A DNA stretch of 64,000 nucleotides from Enoplolaimus lenunculus (taxonomy: Eukaryota > Nematoda > Enoplea > Enoplida > Thoracostomopsidae), in assembly GCA_030248215.1 (NCBI GenBank), contig JASANG010002008.1, positions 62,001 through 126,000 of the forward strand, read 5' to 3'. The translations under genes were made by a program, and so were the position numbers. This document shows positions 12,201 to 23,462 of this stretch, one piece after another (positions within the stretch are counted from its first letter, which is position 1; every line of letters starts with the position of its first letter). The notes beneath the pieces were generated by a model. That model saw nothing but the letters and a program-made list of their open reading frames with translations, was not told where the DNA came from and made no database searches.

Positions 12201-15200
12201 GGCTACTAGTAATTAGTGTGCTAGTTGGTGAGTAACTTGTTTTAAAATATCCGTTTGGAAATTTTATAAATATGCTAACAAAAAAATCCCACCACATATA
12301 AACATATAACGCTAAAATCTGGCTTTTTTTATTGAAAGTGGCTCTGTGTATAAAAATATAATAGCAGTGCTTTATAACACAAATAACAAGAATACAATAT
12401 AATTTCTAGCAAACAGCGCATCTTCCAACTTCTATAATAAATTGCATACACCTAATCACACTTCAAAGAACAGAGTTTAAGCAAAGATTCACTTACACTA
12501 AGTGGCACAGGTTTGACATGGGTTGTGATCATGCTCAAGCGTTCGGCGTGAAGAGTTACAACTCGAGCCGGTAGATTGGGTACATCACGCGATGCCCGAA
12601 CCACAAATTGAACATCTACTATGCCACCTTCAAACATCGAACGGAAAAAGCGAGGAATCAGAACACGGCCAACAGCTGAAGAAAATCGTTGTAAAAATAA
12701 TGCCGTAACGTACGTACGTATATATGTAATAATACTACGCTCAAAGTCTAATAAACGTTGTCACCAATTTTAGATGCTTGCTTAGTTCATTGCAGTATTC
12801 GATTTTTATTGTTTCCAGGTTGTTCAGCTTTTAAAGATCTGGTTTTTCTGGCTTTAATTACGGCGCTGTGCGGCCATGAAACCGGCAGCCTCTCCTCGGA
12901 CCCCAGACACGGGACAACTCTAATAAGCCCTTTTTCTCGGATGACGATACCTATACCACCTACAACTGCTGCGAGGTCAAAGCAGAACCATGCCCTAAAT
13001 GTGCTGATACCATGCATTCAGGTTCACTGGCACGATGGTTTACAAGTATATAACACCGATTCACGTAAGTCATATTATAAAGCTCAGAATTACATATCCA
13101 AAAACATCCAAAATCCATCTCACAGTCTACTCTTGCTGAATATTTTGTAGATAGAGACAGATGAACAGTTTACGATATGTTAATAAAAATTATACTCTTG
13201 CTTACTATATTTTCTCGGCAAATCTTGTGGACCACGATGAATAATTGTTATTGTAGCGTCATCGTCAAAAAATTCGCGTGCAAAATACTCAAACCAGTGC
13301 ATCTGATCAATCGCAGGATCCTGAATAGTGTACAATACTTATGCGAATGCGTAAATATATATACGTACAGGTCAGAATAAAAACGCGCAAACGGAATCGG
13401 AAAGTAAAAACAGCATATTTTCCATCCGAATCGGACATAATAATTAGCTGTTTCCAAAAAGATTAATATTTAACGAAGCGACAGTATTATGTAAGTGTTA
13501 AAGGCGGCATATGGGTTGGTCATGTTTGAACAGTTTACGATATTTAACTATTTAAGGTATAATTACTAAAGTTAGATAACATGTTTAATTATTTTATAAC
13601 TTACAAGGTGTTTGCGCTACAATCAAAAGAAAGGATCGCACAACTTAACCTTTGCTTACCATTTATATAAAACAAATACCTTTGGATACAATTTGCCGAG
13701 CTGCACCGTTCAATTAACACTTCATATATAAAAAACTTTTCCGCATCAAAAACAAATAATAGTGACTTACAATTGGCCGCGCTGCGAGCCTTTTGTTCAT
13801 TTCATGAATTTTCGAGTCCAACGAACTTGGAATGCACGATGCAAGACCGCGACTGCTAAAACTAATAAAGGAATTATTTTAGGTATATATACTGGGGGTT
13901 CGCTACTGTGGAGTGGTGTGGGCCCCCACTTACCAAAAGCCACCTCCCAATTAAGATTCCCCCCGTACAGACCACCTCCACTCATGATCTCCCCCCAGTT
14001 AATTTTACGTTCCTTACATTTTCGGGATAAACATCAGTATGAATTAAACATATCCTCTCTTCTAGATTATATGTCTTATAACTCACTCTTAGACTTTTAT
14101 AACTCACTCTTAGCTTCAATAATTCCAGTTAAAACAAATTCTCTTGTAAAACCAGTCGTAGTGGGACTACATTTTTTGAGCGAAGCTCGAACACACGTAA
14201 GCAATTGAGGTAATATGCAAATTAGTTATTAGCTAACTACTCATTTATCGGTTTTGGAGGTTTGTAAGCAATTTCCTCAGATTCCTCGCACCCAAAAACC
14301 TTCAGTGAACCCTAAAAATTATTGAAATAATTTAAAAAGTCCTAGTTTTGCCTTGTCAATTAAGCTAATAAGCAAATTAGTTATTAGCTAACTATTCAAT
14401 TATCGGTTTTGGATGTTTGTAAACTATTTATTCAAATTCCATGCACCTAAAAACCCTTTAGTGCTGAAATTATATTGCTTTTAACCTTAATAATTAGTAA
14501 AATATTGTAAAAAGTCCTAATTTAGGCTTAAAACCTATGCTAATACGCAAATTATCTATTAGTTAACTGCTCAATCATCGGTTTTGGAGGTTTGTAAACA
14601 GTCTACGCAGATTCCTCGCACCCAAAACCCCTTTCATGCTAAAATTAGATTGCTTCTAACTGTAATAATTAGTGAAATATTGTGGAAAGTACTAATTTAG
14701 GCTTAATTAATTATGTAAATTAGCCTGTAGCTAATAAACGGCTCTAAATTTTAAAACCCCAATGCGAGGTTAACACCCCAGGATAATTGGCTTTCAAACA
14801 AAAAAGTTTCTCAAAATCGGTTCAGCCGTTCCTGAGATTCTTTTCGGACGGACAGACGGACGGACGGACATCCACCTTTCGACCCCCAAATACAAAACAT
14901 AAAACGCTTCGCGAACCTCCGAGCTTCGCTCAATAAATTCTAGCAAATATATAGCGCTAAATCAGTGTGGTTAAGTTTAAGTTTTTGTCGAATTATACAT
15001 TTAGATAGATATCCAGTGCGCAAAAACTCACGAAATGTGATCTGGTGGCATCGTCATTATCATAGCATGAGGATGAGGGGGGCCAGGCATTATCGGACCA
15101 CCATTCGGTGGCAAGCTATTTAAATGTGGCGGCGCACCGCCGCCGCCTGAATGGTCTGATACCATCAGATGTGGTTGATGAGGTCCGCCTGGCATCCGCT

Positions 15201-15960
15201 GGGTTCCCGGCGGCACACCTTGCGGGCCATTTGGCCCCGCTGCGGCAGCAGCAGCTGCGAAATGCTGATGCTGGTGCATCATGTGCGGCTGAGGTGGTGG
15301 AGGCATCATAGCTCCTGATGCTGCGTCTTCAGTCATCAAAGTCACTCCGTGAATCGACGGGGGACCTGAGCAAGGCGGACCACCACCACCGCCATTGACA
15401 GCAATAAAATGTCCCGGTTGCTGATGAACAACACCAACGCAGTTCCCAGAGTCAGTATTTGGCATTGGCTGTTCTGTCGATTGCGGGTGCATTGTCGCCG
15501 GCAACGGCAATCCACCAGCAGGACCACCAGTTGACGGAGGCATCAACCGATGTCCGACTGAACCTGTGGTCATACCTCCATTACTGGGCGGCAGATTAAG
15601 ATATGACGATGGCTGATACATTGATACATTTGGCGGAGGACCACCACCACCTGCGGCGTTCGTTAACCCAGCGGCAGACGAACTAATGCAAAAATTCGGT
15701 TGAGATAACGCCGTTTGCAACGGAACACCGTTACTACTGACCACGTCACCGCAGCCATTGCCGTTCAAATCCGGAGGAGCAGGCATAGAACCGGGATCCG
15801 TTAGCTGCGACTGAGGCTGAAACATTGGTGATCCCCCTGAAATCATCATGGTGTCATTCAGCTCTTGTTGCAATAGCTGATGCTGAGAAAGTTGACGATT
15901 ACAAGTTGTTGTGGTATAATGCGGTTCTTTCACGTACTCCTGCAGACGTACAGGAGACAT
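6294..15960 (-). CDS. LDB1: LIM domain-binding protein (LDB/Chip/CLIM), 12 exons
   Basis: Nuclear adaptor that dimerises and binds LIM domains of LIM-homeodomain and LMO proteins, bridging enhancers and promoters. Predicted 1073 aa. Residues 1-310 are Pro/Gly/Asn/Ala-rich low complexity. Residues about 325-533 carry the dimerisation domain, with recognisable motifs HEMNKRL, EYFAREFFDDDATIT, YTVGRVLIPRFFRSMFEGG, FGFDDLRIKSWQMTV and LCAILEPMQEIM. A basic nuclear signal AKRTRKRK is at 554-561, and the LIM-interaction domain DVMVVQEP...MGGEFGEEDERMIARLENTQF at 682-713. The remaining 360 residues are Gly/Pro/His/Asn/Ala-rich. The start at 15960 has an in-frame TAA seven codons upstream. Human LDB1 is about 375-411 aa, so this protein is about 2.7 times longer. 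The core fits LDB without gaps; exact ends of low-complexity exons are less sure. Confidence 0.93.
7690..8430 (-). repeat. Intronic repeat, inverted relative of the 14.2-14.9 kb element
   Basis: Read on the minus strand this stretch contains GCAAATTAGCTTGTAGCTAA followed by TAAACCG, then a segment ending in GACACACAGACGG, in the same order as the element at 14171-14941 on the plus strand. Repeated phrases such as AAAAAGTCCTAATTTAG occur in both. Divergence is considerable and I could not fix its outer ends. It sits in the intron between LDB exons 10 and 11. Confidence 0.6.
9845..9880. repeat. Trinucleotide run encoding polyasparagine
   Basis: A TTATTATTGTTG-type trinucleotide run lies inside LDB exon 9 and is read on the minus strand as a run of eight Asn, Ser, then further Asn. 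It is a likely site of length variation in the protein. Confidence 0.8.
11005..11029. repeat. (AAAT)n microsatellite
   Basis: About six perfect units of AAAT in the intron between LDB exons 6 and 7. Confidence 0.9.
11361..11661. mobile_element. hAT-like MITE in an LDB intron
   Basis: Ends TAGTGATGTGCTGATT and the inverse of TAGTGATGTGCCGATT match the family at 727-1109, as do internal stretches such as CAAAAAGTATCGGC. The flanking 8-mers CAATAAGC and CAATTAGA are similar but not identical, as expected of an aged target duplication. It lies between LDB exons 5 and 6. Confidence 0.7.
14171..14941 (+). mobile_element. Non-autonomous TIR element with internal tandem repeats
   Basis: The left end contains TTTTGAGCGAAGCTCG and the right end its inverse, CGAGCTTCGCTCAATA. 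Inside are at least three units of about 155-175 bp beginning near 14217, 14371 and 14547 with a phrase like GCAAATTAGTTATTAGCTAA, and a fourth partial unit near 14714. Near the right end is a GGAC/GGACA run (about 14848-14872) preceded by AATCGGTTCAGCCGTTCCTG. It lies in the first LDB intron, antisense to the gene. No protein coding seen. Confidence 0.65.
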
Positions 15961-16402
15961 TAAAATGCGTGTAGCAATTTACCCTTTATATTAATAACCG
16001 ATAAGATGGCAATACCACTGGTATGCCAAATTTTTCGATTATCATTTCCACCTTTGTTATACAAACACTAAAATATCACTATATTATATACAAGGTACAT
16101 TAATTGTACTGACAAGCGACAAGTGGCATAATTTATCGCATTCGGACAGTCAAGGTTTGTTGAAAAATTCGGATTCTGCGTAGTTTGTTTACTCGGGGTA
16201 CTAATTTTCGTACTTAAAGGGCAGTGTGTGGAACTGCTATAATTTGTATCGTTTGCGTTTATATTGCCCGAAAACGACTTACACCATTATGTACATATTA
16301 ACGAACGCTGTATCTGACGATTCCTTTCACATTCGGGTTTCGACTATCATTACCGTGTACTTTTGTGTATATACTTTTCGATTTAGCGTCAAATATTGGT
16401 GA

Positions 16403-16602
16403 ATGTTGGTACTAACGGTCTGCACGACCCCTGTTTGAAGTTTTGCCCAAAGTTAATGACCACGCTGGGATTCGAACCTCGGCCCTCTTGCACTCGAGCC
16501 AAGCATGCTACCACTACACCACGCGGCCATTGCAACAACTTCTTAGACCGGCATATGTCCACAGGCATGGCAACATTTGCTTTACATACACTTACGTGCC
16601 CA
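16403..16602 (-). mobile_element. tRNA-derived SINE, copy 1
   Basis: On the minus strand, 16528 down to 16458 reads as a tRNA-like head: A box TGGTGTAGTGG and B box GGTTCGAATCC, with first and last seven bases (GGCCGCG and CGTGGTC) able to pair. The T stem is poorly paired, so a working tRNA is unlikely. A unique tail follows (CATTAACTTTGGGCAAAACT and on), ending near 16403. A near-identical copy begins 303 bp to the right. Confidence 0.8.
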
Positions 16603-16705
16603 TATACCGACATCCCTTTTTTACAGACGGTCGTCTCGTGCCGTGAATCCAACTACCCGAATTCATGGGCTTGCTGTTTGCAGTGCTCATATCGGTGGGA
16701 CCTCC

Positions 16706-16900
16706 ATGTTGGTACTAACGGTCTGCACGACCCCTGTTTGAAGTTTTGCCCAAAGTTAATAACCACGCTGGGATTCGAACCTCGGCCCTCTTGCGCTCGA
16801 GCCAAGCATGCTACCGCTACACCACGCGGCCATTGCAACAACTTCTTATACCGGCATATGTGTACAGGCATGGCAACATTTGCTTTACATACACTTACGC
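16706..16900 (-). mobile_element. tRNA-derived SINE, copy 2
   Basis: Same tRNA-like head (minus strand, 16831 down to 16761) and tail as copy 1, differing at only a few bases. The sequence between the copies is not repeated, so this looks like two insertions, or one duplication with loss, rather than a clean tandem array. Confidence 0.8.
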
Positions 16901-17659
16901 GTGTAGGTGGCTGTGCCACACTTAAACCTATTTCAAACTAAAAACTAAAACTAAAAATAAAACCCTATATCAAAACCACACCTTAAGGGAGTTCCTGGCT
17001 CCACCTAGTCTCTCTTAGAACTTAAGTTAGGCTTAGGCGTTGCTACAGGGCGTAGAAATTGGTAAAACTATGCTATGGCGGCTGTGTCCGCAATGTAACT
17101 TACCTGGGGCCCTGCGTGGCCAATTCGTACTTGTTGATTAGTATTGCATATAGAGTTGGCTGGATCTGCGACTAATGACATAGCTAGGCTATGTCAGCAC
17201 CAATATGGTGCTTCGTCATATGTGTGTCTCGGTATTGTTGTTGTTGTTGCGGAAGTGTACCGGATGTGTGGCTCTGGACCTCAACCGCATTGCGGACACC
17301 CAATTGTGGGTGTCGGCAAAAATGCAAATGAGGTCGAGATGCCGAAATGGGTAGCCAGGACCGGAATCAGTATTGATCTGGAGCTAGTACGAGGTGGTGA
17401 ATTGGATTATTTACGGAGGCGTTATTTTTATTGGTATTGATGTATACTTTTACGGTTGGATTGCTAACGGAGTTTGGGTAAGTAAGTGGAACCAAATTAG
17501 TTTAAGTATAGTCACGGTGGCACAAGGATGTGAAGGGAACTACGGAGTACTGGCTTAATCGGCGTTGCGCAAGGCGCGGAATTCACCCAGTATCGGATAC
17601 TGGTGTTATGTGCTAAAAAGGAACTTGGGGTATTATCGGAGAACTGGGGAAAGTAGTCT

Positions 17660-17807
17660 AATAAATCTAACGGGGTTAGATTTATTATTCTACAACGGCT
17701 GGGCCAAATCTAACGGGGTTAGATTGGTCGGAAATTTGGGTGTAACTCTAACGGGGTTAGAGTACACGGTTTAACGGGGTGTAATTCTAACGGGGTTAGA
17801 ATTGCAC
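17660..17807. repeat. Four tandem hairpins with a shared CTAAC-GGG-GTTAG core
   Basis: Four inverted repeats at 17660-17686, 17704-17727, 17740-17767 and 17779-17807 share loop GGG and inner arms CTAAC/GTTAG. The outer arm sequences differ between copies (AATAAAT, CCAAAT, GTGTAACT, GTGTAATT) yet remain complementary within each copy, with one bulged A in copies 2 and 3 and one G:T-type pair in copy 4. Copy 1 has a perfect 12-bp stem. No coding frame is evident. Confidence 0.75.
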
Positions 17808-20557
17808 GGATTCTGGAAAACGGCAAAAGTATTGGGTACGGTAAAGCCAGTGGCTGGATTAAACCAGATTCAGACGTCGGCTTTAAGGATTCCGGCTCGG
17901 GTTACCAGTTAAATTGCATAACCTGTAATTTGCTGGCCTTAATATTGGGTATTTTGTGTCATACGGGTTTCGGGTTGGGGACTTATAATAAACATTTACC
18001 GGCCGCGTTTTACTAAATCAGAGCGATACGCATACATCGAGGAAAGAACTATACAGGCGATACAGGATACAGGCTTAAGGCAAAATCACGAACTTCTCAC
18101 AACGCGCACATATACCGACAGTGAAAACCGTAATTTAGTGAAACAAATCATACTAAAGGGCAAAGGGATTGCGTTCTATTATATACGTAGCATTGCATTT
18201 CTCTTACTCGTCATTAAATCGAGATAATGTGTGTTTCAAGCGCGCCTAGATAACGAGCATTTCAAATCCAAATTGCCAGTGTCTTAGGCATCAGTTGAAA
18301 ATCACCGTTTTTGACTGGTTTAGACCTCGCAAAAGCAAACGTGAGCGTAGAATTCAGACGCACTAAACAAATTTAAGCTCGCAGAATGCTGCCGACCATC
18401 GTAACTATAATAAACAACGTAAGGTAGCATTTTTAAAAATCCAGAGATTTCTTAACGTATCAAGTCTTAAGTATCCCTTTGAGCTTTTAAATTTCACTAG
18501 CTACGTAAGTGCCCTACATAACCTAAACCAATATGATATGTTTTTAACCCGACTCTGGCACCGCTTGAGTCCATTTTTTACAGATTCACCTTACTCAGAA
18601 GTATAACAAGGTACTTGTAAAACAAAACAATTAGCATCGCCGCTGGGCAATCATAACCCGAAAATTAATTTCAATACTATTGTATATTGCTGATACATGC
18701 AGTTATTGAATATAGTTTGGTTTCTACATGCGTACGTTATTGTACATTATAAGTCCAGTTCAGTACTAAACCTTAAACCTACTTATGTTCTGCAGCTACG
18801 AAATACGTTGCTTGTTTTCCTGCAGGTAAAGACTCTCAATAATTAGTGGCCCACAATATTTTGCTGAATCGAAACTATTGTGGAAAGATATTTGTTTGAC
18901 TTCGTATCCTGTTCGCAGCCTACACTTTATTTAAGTTTACAGTTCTAATAAAATATGCATAGTCATCCTATTAGACAACGCACTGCGAACAAATGCTATT
19001 TCTGTTGGCTTGGCGTACACCCAACGCAACTCGAGAGGTTAATATATCACAACTGTAGGTGAGAATAATACGGCTTTCAATATGCGATGTTGAAAATAGC
19101 AAAACATATATTTTATTAAAGTCCATATTCTTGAATGTCTGTGGCATTTGTCACAGCTAGCGATATGTTTTCAACCCGACATGCTCCTGCAATAGCGGGT
19201 CCGAAAATTGTAACGGAAGTACCGCGAATTTAAATACAAAAATTGCGCAGAATTTCAATCCTCATCTTCACCCATTCATCAGCTAATGATAGGTGCTGCA
19301 CACATTTCAGAATACTGGGATAATACATTACAAGACAGAACCAGGGATCTACAGTCTACATCCTGCTACAGCCTTGGCACAGTGAGTCGAATTTGACTCA
19401 ATTTGTGTTGTCCCGAAAAGCCTACCACGGAGAGTGCCAATTGGACTCACCATTTTTTGCAGTGTTGAACTGCATTTCGGTGTCGCCCTCGTAAAACAGA
19501 AATACTTGTGGCTTTTTTATGGCGAAGACCCTCTCGCGTTGTTTCTTTTTAGTATTCGTTTTACTTGCTGATTTTAACTAAATCTCTTTATATCCGTTCG
19601 TTCAAGTTAACAGGGTCGTATACAGCAAATACCTATTTGCGTAGGGTCTGATATTATATTAAATGTATTCTCGCAGGTAATTTCTGTCTGGTAATTTAAA
19701 GATAACAACAAGGTTCGTATTGGATGCGAAAAGCGAAATATAAAAATACATACATATGTATTTCTTCTTTCTTTTTTCTGCTTCAAAATATATAATACCA
19801 TATTTTAAACAGTTTAATGACTAAAATGAAATCGAAATTTTTTCCCATAATTTAACAGGCGCTTACGCATACATATATCTAATCTAAACCTAAGCCGAAG
19901 GCGTCAACCTAAATAATTTTCAACATGGGCCTAAACTTTTAAGGATTATATTTCGCAAGGCACCTTACGAATGCTAAAAGTAGTTTCGAACTACACAGAA
20001 TGCTCATATGAACAGCGTTAAGTTTTATTAGCCCCTCAGCTGTAGTCAAGTCGACTTTCTGTGCAAGGAATAACTCTTTCACACTTTTCGCCCGCGCCCA
20101 CAGGCTTAGGCAAAGACTTTGGCTTAGGGAATTTTTTCGGTTATCCACCCCTCCAGCCGATGTTTGCCCACAAATGGTTGGATTTTGAATTTTTTGCATT
20201 TATGAGCTTCTCGTGACCTCCCCTGATCGGTCCACACCCAAATTTTAATTTTTAAAAATTCGATTTTTATACACCCAAGTTCTCCCTTGTGACCAGAGTG
20301 CAACCAGAATACCGGATCCACTTTCGGTTTCGGCATTTTTGCACCTTCCGGTTCCAGTGAATTTTTGCCGGGGTATTAAAATTTGGTCGCTGGAAATTAA
20401 ATATATTTTCTAAAAAATATGTATAAAGATTAAATAGATTTTTTAGTATAGTATGCAAACCTTATCGCAGAAAATAAACCACCTAGGTATGGATTATTTA
20501 ATGCCTAGACCAAAGCCTTTGGCTTACGCCTCTTACACCATCAGCCCGAGCCCGTAG

Positions 20558-20700
20558 CCAGCTCACCTTCCTAAGGGGGCAAAAAAATTTTCAGGAGGGG
20601 CTCAAGTGTTTCTGACTTTTAAGCAAGGTTGAAAATTTTTTAGGGGGCCAAAATTTTTACAGGGGGGCTGAGCAACCCTGGCCTTCTTTGCTACGGGCCC
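20558..20700. mobile_element. Small MITE with TAGCCAGCTCACC end
   Basis: Begins GTAGCCAGCTCACCTTC, is rich in GGGGG and AAAATTTT, and ends near TTGCTACGGGC. A relative in the opposite orientation is at about 26641-26793, ending GGTGAGCTGGCTAC. A further end fragment, GATGAGCTGGCTACGG, lies near 24545-24561. Exact ends are uncertain. Confidence 0.5.
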
Positions 20701-20931
20701 GCCTAATTCTGACGACATGCACCAGCTTTAACTTTAAATGTTAGGCGATAGTGTTGACATGTCCAAGGAGATATATAAAGTTAATTATGAGTCAGCATTC
20801 TATTATTCTTGGGGGTTTGGGGTTAAGTTGTTAGCTTTGTTGCTATGGTATTATTGTGATTTATGGTTTTCGTTGCATATATTAAATCAATCTCCGGTGT
20901 TGCGTGTATAGATGGTGGTAGCAAAACAAAT

Positions 20932-21113
20932 GGCTCATGTACAGACCAGGGTCGGAACGTTTTTAAGCGGGACTGTAATCGAGTAAAGCTTTAAGCTTTA
21001 GATTATTTTTGCTTAGCTTTAGGATTAGGCTTATATATAAGCTCATTCTTACGCTCAGGCATAGGCTTAAAGCCCTGTTCTATGCTTTCATAGGCCGTAA
21101 TACAAATTATTCT
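20932..21113. mobile_element. Telomere-core MITE (GGCC-type ends)
   Basis: Begins GGCTCATGTACAGACCAGGG, contains degenerate CTTAGG/TTAGGC runs, and ends CCCTGTTCTATGCTTTCATA then GGCC. Flanks AAACAAAT and ATACAAAT are similar. A member of the family best shown at 34190-34367. Confidence 0.6.
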
Positions 21114-21212
21114 AAAACAGTGTTTATATACGTTGTTTGGCCAGTTTTAACTTAAAACAAACGTTTGCAAACATCTGGTAAACACGGAATTACTTAAATG
21201 TTGCTTTAGAAC

Positions 21213-21581
21213 ACACTCAAAATAATGTTTCTATTTAAGAAAAAATTTCTTACATTTATGAAATATAATTAGCAGCGTGCACTTGAAAAGTATATATTTT
21301 CAGACGTCTGGGCCAATGTTACTTTTAGGGGCGTCACTCAAAATAATATTTCTGATATATATAAGAAAAATTTTTTCACATTTAAGAAATATAACTAGCA
21401 AGGTGCACTTGAAAAGAGTTTCTGTTAACAGGAAAAATTTCAGAAAAGCTTTGAAATAAAGTCTGAAAATAAACGTTTTTCAGTTATTTTTAGAAAAATT
21501 GTCTTAAATATCAGAAAAACATTTTAGATTTGCAACAGAAACTACTTTTCTGAATATAATTCAGAAATATTTTTTGTGTGC
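21213..21581. mobile_element. MITE with CACTCAAAATAATATTTCTGA ends, fragment plus full copy
   Basis: A full copy runs from about 21342 (CACTCAAAATAATATTTCTG) to 21581 (TTCAGAAATATTTTTTGTGTG), the two ends being inverted repeats. A partial copy of the same family lies at 21213-21302, and between them is an end fragment of a telomere-core MITE (GGGCCAATGTTACTTTTAGG). A cleaner copy is at 28991-29236. The flanking TA suggests a Tc1/mariner-type mover. Confidence 0.6.
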
Positions 21582-21898
21582 AATATTTGTTTGAAGTGGC
21601 GATGATGTTTATAAATGGCGCACCATTGTGTAGGCCTTCGGCTCTTGTACACATTCCCACGATCCGACACATCACTTTCACACGATCCAACATTCACTTT
21701 CCCACCATAAGACATTTCACTTTCCCACGATCCGATATTTCACTTTCCCAGGTCCGACACTTCACTTTCCCACGATCCGACATTTCAATTTCCCACTGCC
21801 GGCACCAACACCCTTAGATGTAATTCTAAAGCAACTATTTAGGCAAACAATTAGACTTAGGCATGTGTAATGTTTTCGTAAACCTCGTAGTAGCTTAA

Positions 21899-22161
21899 CC
21901 CTTTCTCACATGAATATTTTCTATTTCCCATAAGACCTACTTTTATGCTAGGATTCGAACTACAGTGACTGGAGTGGGAGGCGTACACCATCACCACTCA
22001 TCTATAGGAGCTTCACGCTCGAGCCCGAGGGGGCTCTCACGTCTTGTGGTGATTTAGTACTATGTATACGTGTTGCAATTGTTAAACACGGTGCGATACA
22101 TATTATATAGCCTATATACACTGCGCTAAGTTGCCTATAGGCAACTCAATGTGAGAAGGGG
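21899..22161. mobile_element. piggyBac-like MITE with an internal tRNA-like segment
   Basis: Starts at TTAA followed by CCCTTTCTCACATGAATATT and ends CAATGTGAGAAGGGG followed by TTAT. Inside, on the minus strand, are an A-box-like AGATGAGTGGTGATGG and a B box AGTTCGAATCC about 35 bp apart, then GAGCCCGAGGGGGCTC, a hairpin. Sister copies are at 27567-27765, 39221-39410 and 60638-60900. Confidence 0.7.
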
Positions 22162-22832
22162 TTATAGATAGTAAACTGAAAATTTTTCGCTTAAAGCTAA
22201 GCCTAGGCTTGTGTAGGGGAAGATATTTATTTAGTCTCCCACACATTAGTAATAATTTGATGAACGAAAAACGTTTTCCTCTGACATTAAAATAGAGAAG
22301 TGTGGTGTGGGCATTTTTTACTTTTCAACCAGGAGGCTGTGTACCATGAACTCCTATATATTTCCGGGGAGGAAACCTAAACAAGATGGGTGGCCGCCGC
22401 TCTCAAGCCCCTGTTGTTCAGCGTTTCTCCAAAACAATCAAAGTACTTTGTTAAAACCACTTTAGCTGTTGTAAAATGAGCTGCCTAACGTGAGGTTTGC
22501 GTTGACTGACTCCCCTGCTTAGGGTCCTTTGAAATTGTGAATGGTTCAGAGGGTGGCAACACAGCCTGCAGGTTGGAAAGTAAAAAATGCCGTACTGCAT
22601 TATCCTGTGGTACAAACATTGGAGGGAAGTATACAAGTATCATGCACGGCAAGAAATTGTGAGTCAAATGGACTCTCTCCGAAATAGGTTTTTCTTGACT
22701 ACACAAACTGGGTCAAAATTTGACTCCACCTTGGCTCACCGTTTTTTGCAGTGTGGCGGAGTATACAAGAACCGACCACTGTTTATGATTTAGTGTTGTG
22801 AACAGGAATGGATGCGCATATATCGAACAAAT

Positions 22833-22989
22833 GGTCCATGTATAGACCAGGGCCGTACCAGTTGAATAAGCATATAGCTAAGCCTAAAGGCTAAGCCTAA
22901 GCTTAAGCCTAAGCAAAAAAGTTAGTCTTAAGCTTAAGAGCCAGAATGCAACCGAAGGTGAAAAATACCGGTGTTCTTATACATAGGCC
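22833..22989. mobile_element. Telomere-core MITE with 8-bp target duplication
   Basis: Begins GGTCCATGTATAGACCAGGG and ends CTTATACATAGGCC. GAACAAAT is present on both sides (22825-22832 and 22990-22997), a perfect 8-bp target-site duplication. The core is CCTAAG-rich (for example AAGCCTAAGCTTAAGCCTAA). Confidence 0.75.
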
Positions 22990-23462
22990 GAACAAATCAT
23001 CAAAATTCACTATTGTGACTCTCTGTCAACCGGATGACTGTACGTTGTTTTGCCTAAAATGTGCAATTTTACAACAAAATTGCATTCAAAACTATGCACA
23101 TAGCTTTTATTATGCGATGATAGAACTGTCAAAAGCGCAAATAAAGACTATTTTTTATAATTTATATGGAGTTTTTTTACCGTTGATGTTTCAATTTAAA
23201 CGATGAACTTACTGGATACTGTATATTTTTTGAAAATTTTGTAAAATCGAAGCTCTCTCTATACGTTGAGTCATATTTTATAGGATGCTCATTATTGTTT
23301 TGCTTTATATTGGCGGATCCAGAGTGGATTCGGGATGTATCTCACACAGCGTCGTGGCTATGCTGAAAACTTTACAGTACAAATGGTTCAGATGTAGCTA
23401 CACAGTGTATTTTCCAGCCAAATGTGAAATTATACAGAAAGGATAATCTAAACGCCGGTTAC

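Larger units (their letters stand above)
6294..15960 (-). other. Exon map of the LDB gene
   Basis: Coding exons, in transcript order, high to low coordinate: 15960-15032, 13855-13771, 13320-13206, 12675-12497, 12014-11904, 11245-11177, 10941-10830, 10487-10452, 10034-9628, 8893-8485, 7630-7373, 6805-6294. All introns are GT-AG and the phases agree throughout; the sum is 3222 nt. Exon 8 is only 36 nt. For exon 10 I chose the donor after 8486/8485 (A then GTAAGAAT) because it gives the phase that keeps the next exon open; the frame also stays open for a further 38 nt past it. Introns hold repeats: a TIR element at 14171-14941, a related inverted sequence at about 7690-8430, and a hAT-like MITE at 11361-11661. 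Confidence 0.88.

Noticed and set aside
13931-13985. Minus-strand Gly-rich peptide (MSGGGLYGG...) ending at a GTAAGT donor, a possible alternative LDB first exon
   Set aside because: Its phase does not match LDB exon 2 (joining gives an early stop) and it shows no LDB similarity.
16396-16941. A 181-codon plus-strand frame with an internal repeat
   Set aside because: It is read through two antisense tRNA-derived SINEs.
20000-22000. A true telomere or subtelomere, from the TTAGGC-like runs
   Set aside because: The runs are short, scattered over 40 kb in both orientations, and mostly enclosed in small transposons with target duplications.
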